A DNA stretch of 64,000 nucleotides from Larkinella sp965227735. GTDB lineage: Bacteria; Bacteroidota; Bacteroidia; Cytophagales; Spirosomataceae. The DNA is taken from assembly GCF_965227735.1 (NCBI RefSeq), contig NZ_OZ245776.1, positions 1,364,001-1,428,000 on the forward strand, in the 5' to 3' direction. Of the stretch, positions 33,001 through 40,833 are shown piece by piece (position 1 is the stretch's first letter; each line of letters starts with the position of its first letter). The translations under genes and the position numbers were made by a program. The notes beneath the pieces are model-generated. The model made no database searches. It was not told the origin of the DNA and was given only the letters and a program-made list of their open reading frames with translations.

Positions 33001-34460
33001 CCTATGCAGTTACAGCCAGTAAAGCCGGATGCGATAATAAAATCGCTCAGGCCACTGTAACTGTTACTTCTTGTCCCAATAGTACAAACGTAGCCACTAA
33101 AACGTTTATGATGACCTCTATAGTTGGTGAGGAATGGAGTGACGGAAAAGACTATGGCACACGTAAATACGTAAACATGCCTGAACCCGGATCTAATTTG
33201 CCCTCACCCCATCGTTTAGTACCTCCTAACAACTCAAATCTTAAAGTAACAAAGATTAGGAATATTGCAAAAATAATGAATTACTGGCAACAACTGGGCG
33301 GAACCCATGTGTCAATGCCTATGAAATGGGATGATACTGAAATGAGTCCAGGGGAGTTTGAGTTCCGTCATTGGGACTATATATTTGCTAAAGCCGATAG
33401 CCACGGACTTAAAGTAAATATTAACATCTGGCCATTATTGGATTTTAGTCAACCTCCTGCTAATTCGCAATATAATACCAGCGCACCATGGCGCTATGAG
33501 GGAACAGATGCTGCCCAGAAATTTGTATCAGATGCCAATGGGGGGCATACTGAACCTATAAATCATTTCATGAGCTACCATTCATCCAAAATAGCGAACT
33601 ACCGACGATGGCTGAACGGTGTGGCCAATTACCTAGCGACGAAAGCTAACTTGATTGGGTATGTTGCTGTTGTAGTCAACCACCACAAAGAGGCAAATTA
33701 TTACCTTAATGCTTATACAGATTACCACCCCAGCACGGTAAGTGCCTGGCAAGATTGGCATGATATTACTTATTCAGGACGTCCGAATCCTCCTGTTGAT
33801 GGAGGGTCAAGTTTAAATCACAAACGCTGGCTTCAGTTCCGATCGAAGGTTCTTATAGATTTTGTTAAGGAATGGGTCGGAATTTTTAAAGCCAAAAATA
33901 TCAAAACAGTACTTGACGTCGGAAGCTTTACCGATAGTAATGACAAACGGGGTACTTGGGCTTTGTTAGGAATGCTTCCTCCGGAGTTGGATGGGGTAAA
34001 ACATAACCCTGGCTATAACTATCAGTCGGCTTTTGAAACCCGTATCGTAGCAACTGCACGACCTTCACTTGCGTCAGTGGAATGGAGCAACGAATGCAAT
34101 GAGCAACCTTGTCCGTCTACTCTTGTACCTACCTTAATTGACAAAATCAAGACTAGTATCGACGCAGGAGCAACTGATATTTCATTTGCTATCTTTGATT
34201 TACCTCTTGATTATTTCCCCCCTGGAAATGATTTAGAGCAAGTTGTGAATGCGCTCAAAAGTTCAGGGTATTGGAATAAAACTATATCATCACTTCCGAC
34301 TAACTGTGTGATGGAGGTAAAGGTAACTGATGCACTCAATAATGGCTCTTACAATGGGGGAAGCATTATCAATATTTTTAACAACTTCCAGAACAATAAT
34401 AATGGCTGCATGACGTGGCCAGCCATTAAAGTAATCGACGATTTAAAGAACTTGAATTAA
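30012..34460 (+). CDS. Giant secreted protein: (ricin lectin - PA14 - Ig-like) x2 plus TIM-barrel-like domain
   Basis: A 1482-residue exported protein. Order: N-terminal hydrophobic segment (about 13-32), a unique region (to about 230, with a beta-rich part at 95-180), ricin-type beta-trefoil lectin (231-368), PA14 (379-547) and Ig-like (547-628). The same trio repeats (628-765, 776-944, 944-1022) with near-identical sequence, and a C-terminal domain follows (about 1030-1482). The last domain has a clan-A-like (GH5/GH42) look: GTHVSMPMKWDDTEMSPGEF, VNINIWPLLDF and HHKEANYY with a possible acid/base Glu. Glycosidase activity is an inference. Its C-terminal third is AT-richer than the repeats. 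PA14 and ricin domains bind glycans. Confidence 0.85.
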   Translation: MKKRIYLAGRNHTFINLIALLALLSLPSFRFSNINREGKRTSILLKNMDNPATFALEKSRNPGSGKSRRPILPPSYPSPNRKSASLGSDPIRFVFYTNKKQVGLGEEVELTITAHYMAIHPGLLATFPGSNAFSLKVIVPDGFVQTGGDYIDLIGTELSTHRKTVTYSLKGKFVSISSNPTFRLLRSHKDAGADSKFVEKGKFQIHCQNSAESLANAGSLKGSRIAAESASLTGCYVIRSKKTGQLLQSLAGDVVEQRAANNQTNQIWKAESVGTNQYRFTTQDGSGKSMQVNTASNGELIRIGTYTGSDLQKWTIQSDNNGSYRINTSNGITWDMRSYGVEPQLQLWGNLTEGFADQRLFTFESTGCPTTPATGSCTTLRSADSPANLTGGLAYKYYQSIANNDWCSATGLSGQAVVSSGSVGTISLTPRQREDHFGFEFAGYIQVPADGQYTFFITSDDDSQLLIGGQLIAADRGCHGINSTGQEPSGSICLRAGYHPIQILYSQGTEGWGLKTLWQGPTFAKQEIPAGALFRSGSATVACDFVVSATAPTTANCSSAIILNAPCTGVNCDGVSYQWSTGQNGQSVNITAAGNNGTTTYAVTASKAGCDNKIAQTSVTVNGCGSSLTGCYIIRSKKTGQMLQSLAGDVVEQRAANNQTNQIWKAESVGTNQYRFTTQDGSGKSMQANSASQGELVRVGTYTGTDLQKWTIQSDNNGSYRINTSNGLTWDMRNYGAEPQLQLWGNLAEGFADQRLFTFESTGCPTTPPPAGSCTTLRNADSPANLTGGLAYKYYQSIANNDWCSATGLSGQAVVSSGSVGTVSLTPRQREDHFGFEFAGYIQVPADGQYTFFITSDDDSQLLIGGQLIAADRGCHGINSTGQEPSGSICLRAGYHPIQILYSQGTEGWGLKTLWQGPTFAKQEIPAGALLRSGSATVACDFVVSATAPATANCSSAIILNAPCTGVNCDGVSYQWSTGQNGQSVNITAAGNNGTTTYAVTASKAGCDNKIAQATVTVTSCPNSTNVATKTFMMTSIVGEEWSDGKDYGTRKYVNMPEPGSNLPSPHRLVPPNNSNLKVTKIRNIAKIMNYWQQLGGTHVSMPMKWDDTEMSPGEFEFRHWDYIFAKADSHGLKVNINIWPLLDFSQPPANSQYNTSAPWRYEGTDAAQKFVSDANGGHTEPINHFMSYHSSKIANYRRWLNGVANYLATKANLIGYVAVVVNHHKEANYYLNAYTDYHPSTVSAWQDWHDITYSGRPNPPVDGGSSLNHKRWLQFRSKVLIDFVKEWVGIFKAKNIKTVLDVGSFTDSNDKRGTWALLGMLPPELDGVKHNPGYNYQSAFETRIVATARPSLASVEWSNECNEQPCPSTLVPTLIDKIKTSIDAGATDISFAIFDLPLDYFPPGNDLEQVVNALKSSGYWNKTISSLPTNCVMEVKVTDALNNGSYNGGSIINIFNNFQNNNNGCMTWPAIKVIDDLKNLN
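30703..33072 (+). repeat. Near-identical 1191-nt tandem duplication inside the giant gene
   Basis: About 30703-31893 and 31894-33072 are tandem copies with a period of 1191 nt. Long runs are identical at the DNA level, including synonymous positions, with differences clustered at the lectin end and around the domain linkers. This indicates recent duplication or ongoing gene conversion. Confidence 0.9.
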
Positions 34461-34472
34461 TTCTTTGAAGGT

Positions 34473-34522
34473 ATCGGATCAATAAAAAACACGATATATA
34501 TCGTGTTTTTTATTGATCCGAT
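34473..34522. terminator. Perfect 50-nt palindrome (bidirectional terminator)
   Basis: Two 25-nt arms meet without a loop around ACGATATATATCGT, with A6 and T6 runs inside the stem and a GGATCAAT / ATTGATCC base. It lies directly after the giant gene and should terminate transcription in either direction. Confidence 0.8.
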
Positions 34523-34618
34523 TTAGTATGAAACGAATCCCCTCTGATCTATCTATCCCCTATTTCTGCCATCGAAAAAAAGTATCCCCCAAAACCAACA
34601 AACTTAATCACGGCCTAA

Positions 34619-35032
34619 ATGAGTCTTTTACCGCAAACCATACTGAATAAGGCCTTCAAGGAAAAAAAATGGAATGAAACCTACTTCTCTCCTCTAAAAA
34701 AAATACAAATTTCAACTGACGTTGGGTACAGAAAACTGGTTCGACTGAACATGATTAATGATCAAGTTAACCCAGTCCGGCATCTCGATGAAGGCTATGC
34801 ATTAATTATGGCTTCCCAGAAAGATACATTTCTTCTGTGGTCAATAGTCTCTCCAACTGGTTTACGTAATTTTTTTAAATCCGGAGATCACTGCTCAAAA
34901 GGATACCGGGTTGAGGTTGAAATAGACCCAAAAAAAATACCAAAGGGAGTCTATTTTTTCCATCAATTTTATTACTCAAGTGAAAATGCGATTGCGAGGA
35001 AAAAACCTGATGGGAAATTTACTATAACATAA
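34619..35032 (+). CDS. Hypothetical protein
   Basis: A 137-residue protein that I do not recognise. It has no signal peptide or membrane helix; several beta-strand-like stretches (KLVRLNMINDQV, YALIMASQKDTFLLWSIVS, GYRVEVEIDP) suggest a small beta-sandwich. The coding DNA is AT-rich like its neighbours. It is flanked by a palindromic terminator and the GT39-like gene, both co-directional. The DNA context suggests it travels with the lectin-PA14/GT39 island. Confidence 0.6.
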   Translation: MSLLPQTILNKAFKEKKWNETYFSPLKKIQISTDVGYRKLVRLNMINDQVNPVRHLDEGYALIMASQKDTFLLWSIVSPTGLRNFFKSGDHCSKGYRVEVEIDPKKIPKGVYFFHQFYYSSENAIARKKPDGKFTIT

Positions 35033-35115
35033 AATGCATGAACAAGCAATTGCCAATATAAGCCTGATTCTTTATAAATACTTAGAGACTGTTGTCACTA
35101 ATCAAAGCTAACTAC

Positions 35116-36729
35116 ATGAGAAATTTATCTATCAAAAACAAATCTTATCCACCAATCACCACATCTCCATTTCTATCATCTTATGAGTATTCGCTATTAG
35201 CAGTGTTGTCAATACTTTTATTAGCGCAAAAATTGCCATATATTTTATATAATGGTCAGATAAATCCTGATGAAAGCCAGATACTGACTCAAGCAATTAC
35301 ATTGGACTATGACCCGGTTTTTTGGCGATCAGTTGATGGAACAACTGGTGGCCCAATCAACAGTTATCTTATCTTACTCTTAAAGCACATCGGATTTTCA
35401 TTTGATTATTTTACGCTCCACTTGCTATCGGTCGTTCTGATCATCATATCCCTTTTTATAACGTATTGCACATTGCGTCTTTTTTACGATTCTAAATCGT
35501 CATTTTTAAGTTTATTAATCCCATTTCAATTTTTCTTTTTTACAAAACACGGCGACTTCAACCATTACAATAGTGAATTACCTTCCGTTACATTACTTAC
35601 CGTAGGTGTCTTTCTATTGGGTAAAATTTTCCGCTCTGCGAAGAAATCCATTTTACTAGCAGGAATATTTGGCCTTGTTTGTGCCCTCGTTCCGCTCGCA
35701 AAATTACAGGGAGGGCCACTTGCTTTCCTATACATTTTGTGCGCCTTCCTGGCTATCATAAATGGCAAAACCCCAATTTTACGAAAATTCTTATTGATCA
35801 CATCAATGGGATTCGGGATAATAATCGTGGCTGGATCACTATTTATTTTTCTCAATTATAATCATCTCATGTACGATTTTTACATCATGTACATTAAAAC
35901 AAATCTTAGTCATTATAATCCGGGAAACGGCTTTCAATCATTCATAAAACTATTCTTTAAATCCTCGTACGACTACGTATTCTTTCTGATTTCTTGTTTT
36001 CTTCTATGGATTGTAGCGATACTTATGGCTTTTAACGATCGGATGTATTCTTTTTTTTACAATAAAAAACTATGGTTTTTACTTTTGAATGTTACCACAT
36101 CATTGGTTGTCGTAACAAAAACTGGTTACATATTTGAACATTATCTTTTTTACACTATTTTCCCAATCACATTACTCACCGCCTACAGTATACATCGAAT
36201 CCTGGAATCTGATCAGGAACAGGCTTACCGGAAAGTGGTTACCCTCAGCATAGGATTGCTCATTGGTTCCACTTTAGTACATGCTTTAAAGCTCCCCAGG
36301 AAAAATCAAAACTTTACAATGACCTCCACTCCCCTCCATGAAAGGCAAGTAGTCAGTTTAATCAAAAAATATTCAAAACCAACCGATTGTCTGGTGGTCT
36401 GGGGGTGGAATATGCGGTATCATACCTTGAGCGGATTGAGGCAGGGCACAAAAGAAAACCATTCGATTCGCTGTATGACCACAAATTCGTTGGGAGCGAT
36501 TCATGATCCTCAACTCATTGCCTATTACGGGAGAGCGTATGTAGATGACCTAAAACGAAACAACCCTCCCGTTTTCATTGACGAAGTAAAAGCAAACCGG
36601 TTTTTTGAAAATCCCGAATGGGTTGTACACCAAAAAAATCCAGAGTTAAAGCAGGTTATCGCCGATAAGTACCGGTTATTGTCTCAAGAATCCGGCGTTT
36701 CGGTTTACGTGCGCAAAGACCTTTTATAG
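35116..36729 (+). CDS. GT39/PMT-like membrane glycosyltransferase
   Basis: A 537-residue protein with about ten to twelve predicted helices and an early DE pair (D52, E53 in INPDESQ) in the first external loop, the hallmark of polyprenol-sugar-dependent GT-C glycosyltransferases (ArnT/PMT type). The C-terminal 100 residues are soluble. ATG 35116 starts a normal N-terminus; a TTG 24 nt upstream is less likely. It probably transfers a sugar from a lipid carrier to protein or lipid outside the inner membrane. Acceptor unknown; the giant protein nearby is a possible substrate. Confidence 0.82.
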   Translation: MRNLSIKNKSYPPITTSPFLSSYEYSLLAVLSILLLAQKLPYILYNGQINPDESQILTQAITLDYDPVFWRSVDGTTGGPINSYLILLLKHIGFSFDYFTLHLLSVVLIIISLFITYCTLRLFYDSKSSFLSLLIPFQFFFFTKHGDFNHYNSELPSVTLLTVGVFLLGKIFRSAKKSILLAGIFGLVCALVPLAKLQGGPLAFLYILCAFLAIINGKTPILRKFLLITSMGFGIIIVAGSLFIFLNYNHLMYDFYIMYIKTNLSHYNPGNGFQSFIKLFFKSSYDYVFFLISCFLLWIVAILMAFNDRMYSFFYNKKLWFLLLNVTTSLVVVTKTGYIFEHYLFYTIFPITLLTAYSIHRILESDQEQAYRKVVTLSIGLLIGSTLVHALKLPRKNQNFTMTSTPLHERQVVSLIKKYSKPTDCLVVWGWNMRYHTLSGLRQGTKENHSIRCMTTNSLGAIHDPQLIAYYGRAYVDDLKRNNPPVFIDEVKANRFFENPEWVVHQKNPELKQVIADKYRLLSQESGVSVYVRKDLL

Positions 36730-36777
36730 ACCAACCTTCAGGCCACATTCCGTTATAAAACCGCAGTCTGCGCACTC

Positions 36778-38340
36778 CTAAAACTGATACAACAACCGCG
36801 CCCGCACCCCGGCCGAAGTCCGATTTAAGCTAAATTGCGTCGACAGTAAAGGGCTTGACAGATACGGATTGGCCTGAATCACCCAGTGACTCCATTGCTT
36901 CTCGACAGCCACCCCCACGAGCCAGTTGTTGTACACGCCGGGAGAACATTTTTCGTAAAACTTTTGCGCCATAAATTCATACGGCCCCATGCGGTTGGTG
37001 TACGAAATTTTCTCGCGGGCTTCCAGGCTGAAACTCGCGCCAACGGAAGGCGTTATGGTAACCGAATTCCCGACTGGCAGACGATACCCAAAAGTGACCG
37101 GTAACTGCCAGGTTTTCCCGCTACGGGCGATATCCAGGATCTCAATGCGCTTGTCGCCGGGTACTTTGCCCGGATAATCACGCCGGAAATCACTCTTTTT
37201 CTTGATGAAATACTGCCCCTCCGTAATGTACTCTTCGCCCGAAACATTCAGGCGCGTCAATCCGATGCCAATCGTCAACCGATCTCCCATCAGAACTTCA
37301 CTCGCCAGCCCATAACCCGACTGACCGCCACTCAACTGCGCACTGCCTCCAATCCGGACGTGAACAAACCGCTGCCGTTCTTCCACCACCGGTTTTGAAC
37401 CCGAAGAGGTAGCTACGGCCGAATGCGTTGCCAACGGCCGAATGCGCCGGACCCGGCGTTGGTAGTTTTCGACGTAATAACTGGAATCAAATTTCAATGG
37501 CCGATTCAACACCGGCTCCCAGGAAATAGAAGCTGACGAGGACGAACCGGCTGTCGAACCGGCATTCCCCGGAACATCTACCGAACCCGAAGCACCGCTT
37601 GACAACGGCCGGGAGGTTTCTAAACCGGCGGGTTTCTGCCGTCCCGAATACCGGTCCGGGTTCCGATTCCAGCGGTCCGTGGCAGATTTCGGCACACGAC
37701 CTGAAGGAAGCGTGATTCGTTCCGATTGCTCCGAAGGCACACGACCAGTTTTTGAAGGATCCGATTCCGATCCATTCAACCCCGCTTCGGATTCTGTCAG
37801 GCGCTCTTGCGAGCCGGATTGACCCGATAAAGTACTCCCTTCCAGATGGTTGCGCTTCCGATTTGGAGTTGATTCGATTGACGGGTTTCCGTCGGAGCGA
37901 TCCGTTGCCGATGGATCAGTTTCTGACCGGTTGGCCAACTCACGATCATCGTTCTGCTGACCTCCTGGGGCAGAAGGCGATAACCGGGGTGATGGAATCA
38001 GGACTTCGCGTGTAATATACACCGTATCGGTTTTGGGTGCCTGGGCGACCGGGGCTTCCAGTGGGGCCTGTTGCAGAATCGTGACGGTATCCTTCAGAGA
38101 CTGAACGGTTTGCACCAGTTTCTGATTGGTACGGTATTGCCACACGGCCAGAATAACCAGCCCGGCCACCGTGGCAGCACTCATCATCGGCACAAGCCAC
38201 TGCGTAACCGCCCCGCCAATGGAAGGCACACCATTGCGACGCAGAACAGACCGAAGATGCACCCAATCCGTCTCCTGGAACGGAGGGTCTATCCCCTCCA
38301 GCTTTTGTCGTATATTTTCCTCAAATTTATCAGTTTTCAT
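36778..38340 (-). CDS. Anti-sigma-like protein with predicted outer-membrane barrel
   Basis: A 520-residue protein from ATG 38340, overlapping the sigma gene by 11 nt. Residues 1-45 are charged and cytosolic (FEENIRQKLEGIDPPFQETD, the start typical of Bacteroidota anti-sigma partners). A single helix spans 46-68. Residues about 95-320 are a long Ser/Pro/Arg/Gly linker, and about 345-520 look like an outer-membrane beta-barrel ending in an aromatic residue (LLYQF). A chain anchored in the inner membrane and ending in an outer-membrane barrel could sense envelope state and hold the sigma factor. Topology is predicted, not shown. Confidence 0.78.
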   Translation of the reverse strand: MKTDKFEENIRQKLEGIDPPFQETDWVHLRSVLRRNGVPSIGGAVTQWLVPMMSAATVAGLVILAVWQYRTNQKLVQTVQSLKDTVTILQQAPLEAPVAQAPKTDTVYITREVLIPSPRLSPSAPGGQQNDDRELANRSETDPSATDRSDGNPSIESTPNRKRNHLEGSTLSGQSGSQERLTESEAGLNGSESDPSKTGRVPSEQSERITLPSGRVPKSATDRWNRNPDRYSGRQKPAGLETSRPLSSGASGSVDVPGNAGSTAGSSSSASISWEPVLNRPLKFDSSYYVENYQRRVRRIRPLATHSAVATSSGSKPVVEERQRFVHVRIGGSAQLSGGQSGYGLASEVLMGDRLTIGIGLTRLNVSGEEYITEGQYFIKKKSDFRRDYPGKVPGDKRIEILDIARSGKTWQLPVTFGYRLPVGNSVTITPSVGASFSLEAREKISYTNRMGPYEFMAQKFYEKCSPGVYNNWLVGVAVEKQWSHWVIQANPYLSSPLLSTQFSLNRTSAGVRARLLYQF

Positions 38341-38935
38341 AGTAACGAATAGGAATCGCGGGGTCGGATGGAAACAGGTGTGGGTACGCAGACCGAATGG
38401 CCTGTTGAAGACGTTGCCGCGACCGTAAAAAATGCGAACGGATCGTGGCTTCGTTGCTCTGTAACACCTCGGCAATTTCCCGAAGACTGTAGCCATCTAC
38501 TACATGCATCGAAAACACAGTACGGTAAGCTGGTGGCAGTTGCTGCACCAGCGCCAGAATTTCATCGGCCGAAATCTGGCCAATCACATCGTCTTCGAAC
38601 GGCACATCCTGACCGGCCTCCAACGAACTCATGTCCAGTTTGTGGTATTTACGGTAATAACTGATGGCGGTATTGATCAGAATCGACCGCAGCCACGCTT
38701 TGAAAGGATGCGTGGCATCATACTGATGCAACCGTTGAAATACTTTTAGAAAGCTCTCATTCAACACTTCTTCGGCTTCTTCCGTCGTAGCCGAATACCG
38801 CAGGCAAATGCTTTTGGAATAGCCATAAAACTTTTTAAATAAAACACGTTGAGCCTGCGCATCATGGTTGCGGCAGGCTTCAATAACACTATCAATATCG
38901 TTTTCCGCGAAGGAGGGGCGCTTTCGGAAGAACAA
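38330..38935 (-). CDS. ECF RNA polymerase sigma factor
   Basis: A 201-residue sigma-70-family factor: region 2 (about 18-90, with FKAWLRSILINTAISYYRKY) and region 4 (about 125-185, with AEVLQSNEATIRSHFLRSRQ). The frame has an in-frame stop just upstream and the only usable start is TTG 38935, because the next Met (residue 101) is beyond region 2. The downstream membrane protein overlaps its 3' end by 11 nt and is the likely controlling partner. Confidence 0.93.
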   Translation of the reverse strand: MFFRKRPSFAENDIDSVIEACRNHDAQAQRVLFKKFYGYSKSICLRYSATTEEAEEVLNESFLKVFQRLHQYDATHPFKAWLRSILINTAISYYRKYHKLDMSSLEAGQDVPFEDDVIGQISADEILALVQQLPPAYRTVFSMHVVDGYSLREIAEVLQSNEATIRSHFLRSRQRLQQAIRSAYPHLFPSDPAIPIRYYEN

Positions 38936-39182
38936 GGCCGTAACGATTTAAGTAAATAATTCACTCATACCATCCCAATACGTCAAAAACCGGGCGACTG
39001 TTGCAGCAACCAGACGCTTTTTTTTATTTTTTTTCACTCCCCCAATTCCTACTTTTTTTTCGATTTGGTCTGCAACGGTGCCGGTTTTCCCGGCGTAATG
39101 TCAATTGTATCGTCGGAAAAACCGGTTTGCTCCCGAGTGAACTATCCTCTTTTTCCGGCTTTGAACCAGAAATTCTAAAGCA

Positions 39183-39848
39183 ATGAAAATACATCTGTTG
39201 GTCATTGCGGATAGTCTCCATTACGACTCGGGCCTCAACTCCCGGCAGAGCTACATCGATCAGTTCGTGCAGCAACTGGAACGCGGGGGGCAGGAAGTAA
39301 TCGTGACCTACCATGCGCCGATGGCCATCAGCACCATCGCCGAAGTGTTGCAGCGGGTTCCGCTCCGGCGCTATGACCTGATCATTCTGCAAATTGCCAA
39401 CCGCCACCTGCGCGATTCGCGGCTGGCCCTGCGCCCCACCGCCGGAACCCGGTTCGTGGAGCATGTGATGGCCTGGAAGTGCCGCATCCAATCCATGCTG
39501 GGTGCCATTCGGCCCCTCAACGAAGTATACGCCCATTTGTCGATGATCCTGGAAACCCTCCGGTTTCACCGCAGCCGGGTTATTCTGATGACCCCTTTCC
39601 CCCACCGCGAACCGGTCAGTGGCTGGTTGCGACGCAAGGGCAGTGCCATCCTTAAAAGCGAAGGCCATCACCGGGGGTTCCGCGTGTTCGATGTGCAGGC
39701 CCTGGTCGATTCCCGCGAAGAGTTTTTCAGTACCGGCGACCGCGAACGGCTCAACGCCATCAGCCACGAACTGATCGGACGACGGCTGTACGATTTCTAC
39801 CGAACCGAACCCAGCATGACCACCGGTCCTTTGAAACAGGACACCTAA
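39183..39848 (+). CDS. SGNH/GDSL-hydrolase-like protein
   Basis: A 221-residue cytosolic protein with SGNH-hydrolase features: block I HLLVIADSLHYD (Ser in the GDSL place, Gly replaced by Ala), block III YDLIILQIANRHLRD, and a C-terminal NAISHELIGRRLYDFY where the DxxH dyad would be, but with an Asn-Ala-Ile-Ser-His sequence. Catalytic competence is uncertain. It lies divergent from the sigma factor and 48 nt upstream of the PepSY-like gene. Substrate unknown. Confidence 0.65.
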   Translation: MKIHLLVIADSLHYDSGLNSRQSYIDQFVQQLERGGQEVIVTYHAPMAISTIAEVLQRVPLRRYDLIILQIANRHLRDSRLALRPTAGTRFVEHVMAWKCRIQSMLGAIRPLNEVYAHLSMILETLRFHRSRVILMTPFPHREPVSGWLRRKGSAILKSEGHHRGFRVFDVQALVDSREEFFSTGDRERLNAISHELIGRRLYDFYRTEPSMTTGPLKQDT

Positions 39849-39896
39849 TTTGTTACTCTGCATTACCAACCACCATCATATATAGACAGCAAAACC

Positions 39897-40721
39897 ATGA
39901 AAAAACCCCTGTTCATTGCCTTGACCGTTATCGTCGCCGGCCTGTATGGCTGCAACCAAAGCCAGCAAACCGTCACACCGGACACCGATTCGGCTATCTC
40001 GGCCACCAGCACCGCCCGGCTGGCGTCCGACAGTTCCGGATTCTTTTGCAGGAAGAACATTACGAAAATCGCCGTAACCGATCTTCCAACGTCTGTAAGC
40101 AACTACCTCTCTACCAATTATGCAGGTGCCACCGTTGACTATGCCGCCAAAGATGACACTGGCAACTTCCTGGTAGCCATCACGCAAAATGGCGAAACAA
40201 AAGCCCTCTTATTCAACGCCGACGGCACCTTTAACGAAGAATTGGCGCTGAAAGGCGGCCCCGGCCGGAAAGGCGGTTCGCACGGAAAAGGCGGTGGCAA
40301 AAAAGGATCGCTGGAACAGATTGCCGTCGCTGACCTGCCCTCCGCCATCACCAGTTACATCAGCACGAATTATGCCGGAGCCGAGGTGAAAACCGCAGCC
40401 AAAGACAGTACGCGTGGCTATCTGGTAATGATCGTGGTGAGTGATCAGGCCAAAACACTGCTCTTCAACACCGACGGAACCTTCAACAAGGAAGTTTCCA
40501 AACCGTTGCGCGGCAACTTTACGTCGGTTGCCGTGGCAGATTTGCCCGCTGCCGTTACAACCTACATCACGACGACGTATGCGGGTTCGACAATTAAAGA
40601 TGCCGCCAAAAATGCCAGCGGGCAATTGGTGGTCGTTGTAAAAACCAGTGATGGAAAACCGGTAGCCCTGCTTTTTGAGGCCGACGGCACCTTCAAGCAG
40701 GTGTTGAAACAACGGCGTTGA
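39897..40721 (+). CDS. Lipoprotein with three PepSY-like repeats
   Basis: A 274-residue putative lipoprotein: lipobox in VAGLYGC (Cys19), a linker, then three beta-alpha repeats of about 62 residues, each with (I/V)AV(T/A)DLP, a helix, (T/S)xxYAG and LLFxxDGTF. The repeats belong to the PepSY-like / DUF2874 type common in Bacteroidota; such proteins are periplasmic and of unknown role. A Gly/Lys-rich spacer separates repeats 1 and 2. A hairpin terminator follows. Confidence 0.8.
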   Translation: MKKPLFIALTVIVAGLYGCNQSQQTVTPDTDSAISATSTARLASDSSGFFCRKNITKIAVTDLPTSVSNYLSTNYAGATVDYAAKDDTGNFLVAITQNGETKALLFNADGTFNEELALKGGPGRKGGSHGKGGGKKGSLEQIAVADLPSAITSYISTNYAGAEVKTAAKDSTRGYLVMIVVSDQAKTLLFNTDGTFNKEVSKPLRGNFTSVAVADLPAAVTTYITTTYAGSTIKDAAKNASGQLVVVVKTSDGKPVALLFEADGTFKQVLKQRR

Positions 40722-40727
40722 AAAATT

Positions 40728-40782
40728 AATTGGCATCCTTCTCCGAAAAACAGGATGCGAGCGGTGGAGAAGGGTGCCAATT
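40728..40782 (+). terminator. 17-bp hairpin terminator
   Basis: AATTGGCATCCTTCTCC (40728-40744) pairs with GGAGAAGGGTGCCAATT (40766-40782), with one T.G pair. It lies just after the PepSY-like gene. Confidence 0.75.
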
Positions 40783-40833
40783 GATTTGGTAAATGACTTT
40801 TACTTTTTGAATACAACCTGAATTGAAAACGCT

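Noticed and set aside
30703..33072. Insertion sequence or composite transposon
   Set aside because: The long direct repeats lie in frame inside one gene and encode lectin-PA14-Ig domains; no transposase is present.
38341..38496. N-terminal extension of the sigma-partner protein
   Set aside because: It would run through the sigma factor gene; ATG 38340 gives the standard anti-sigma-like start.
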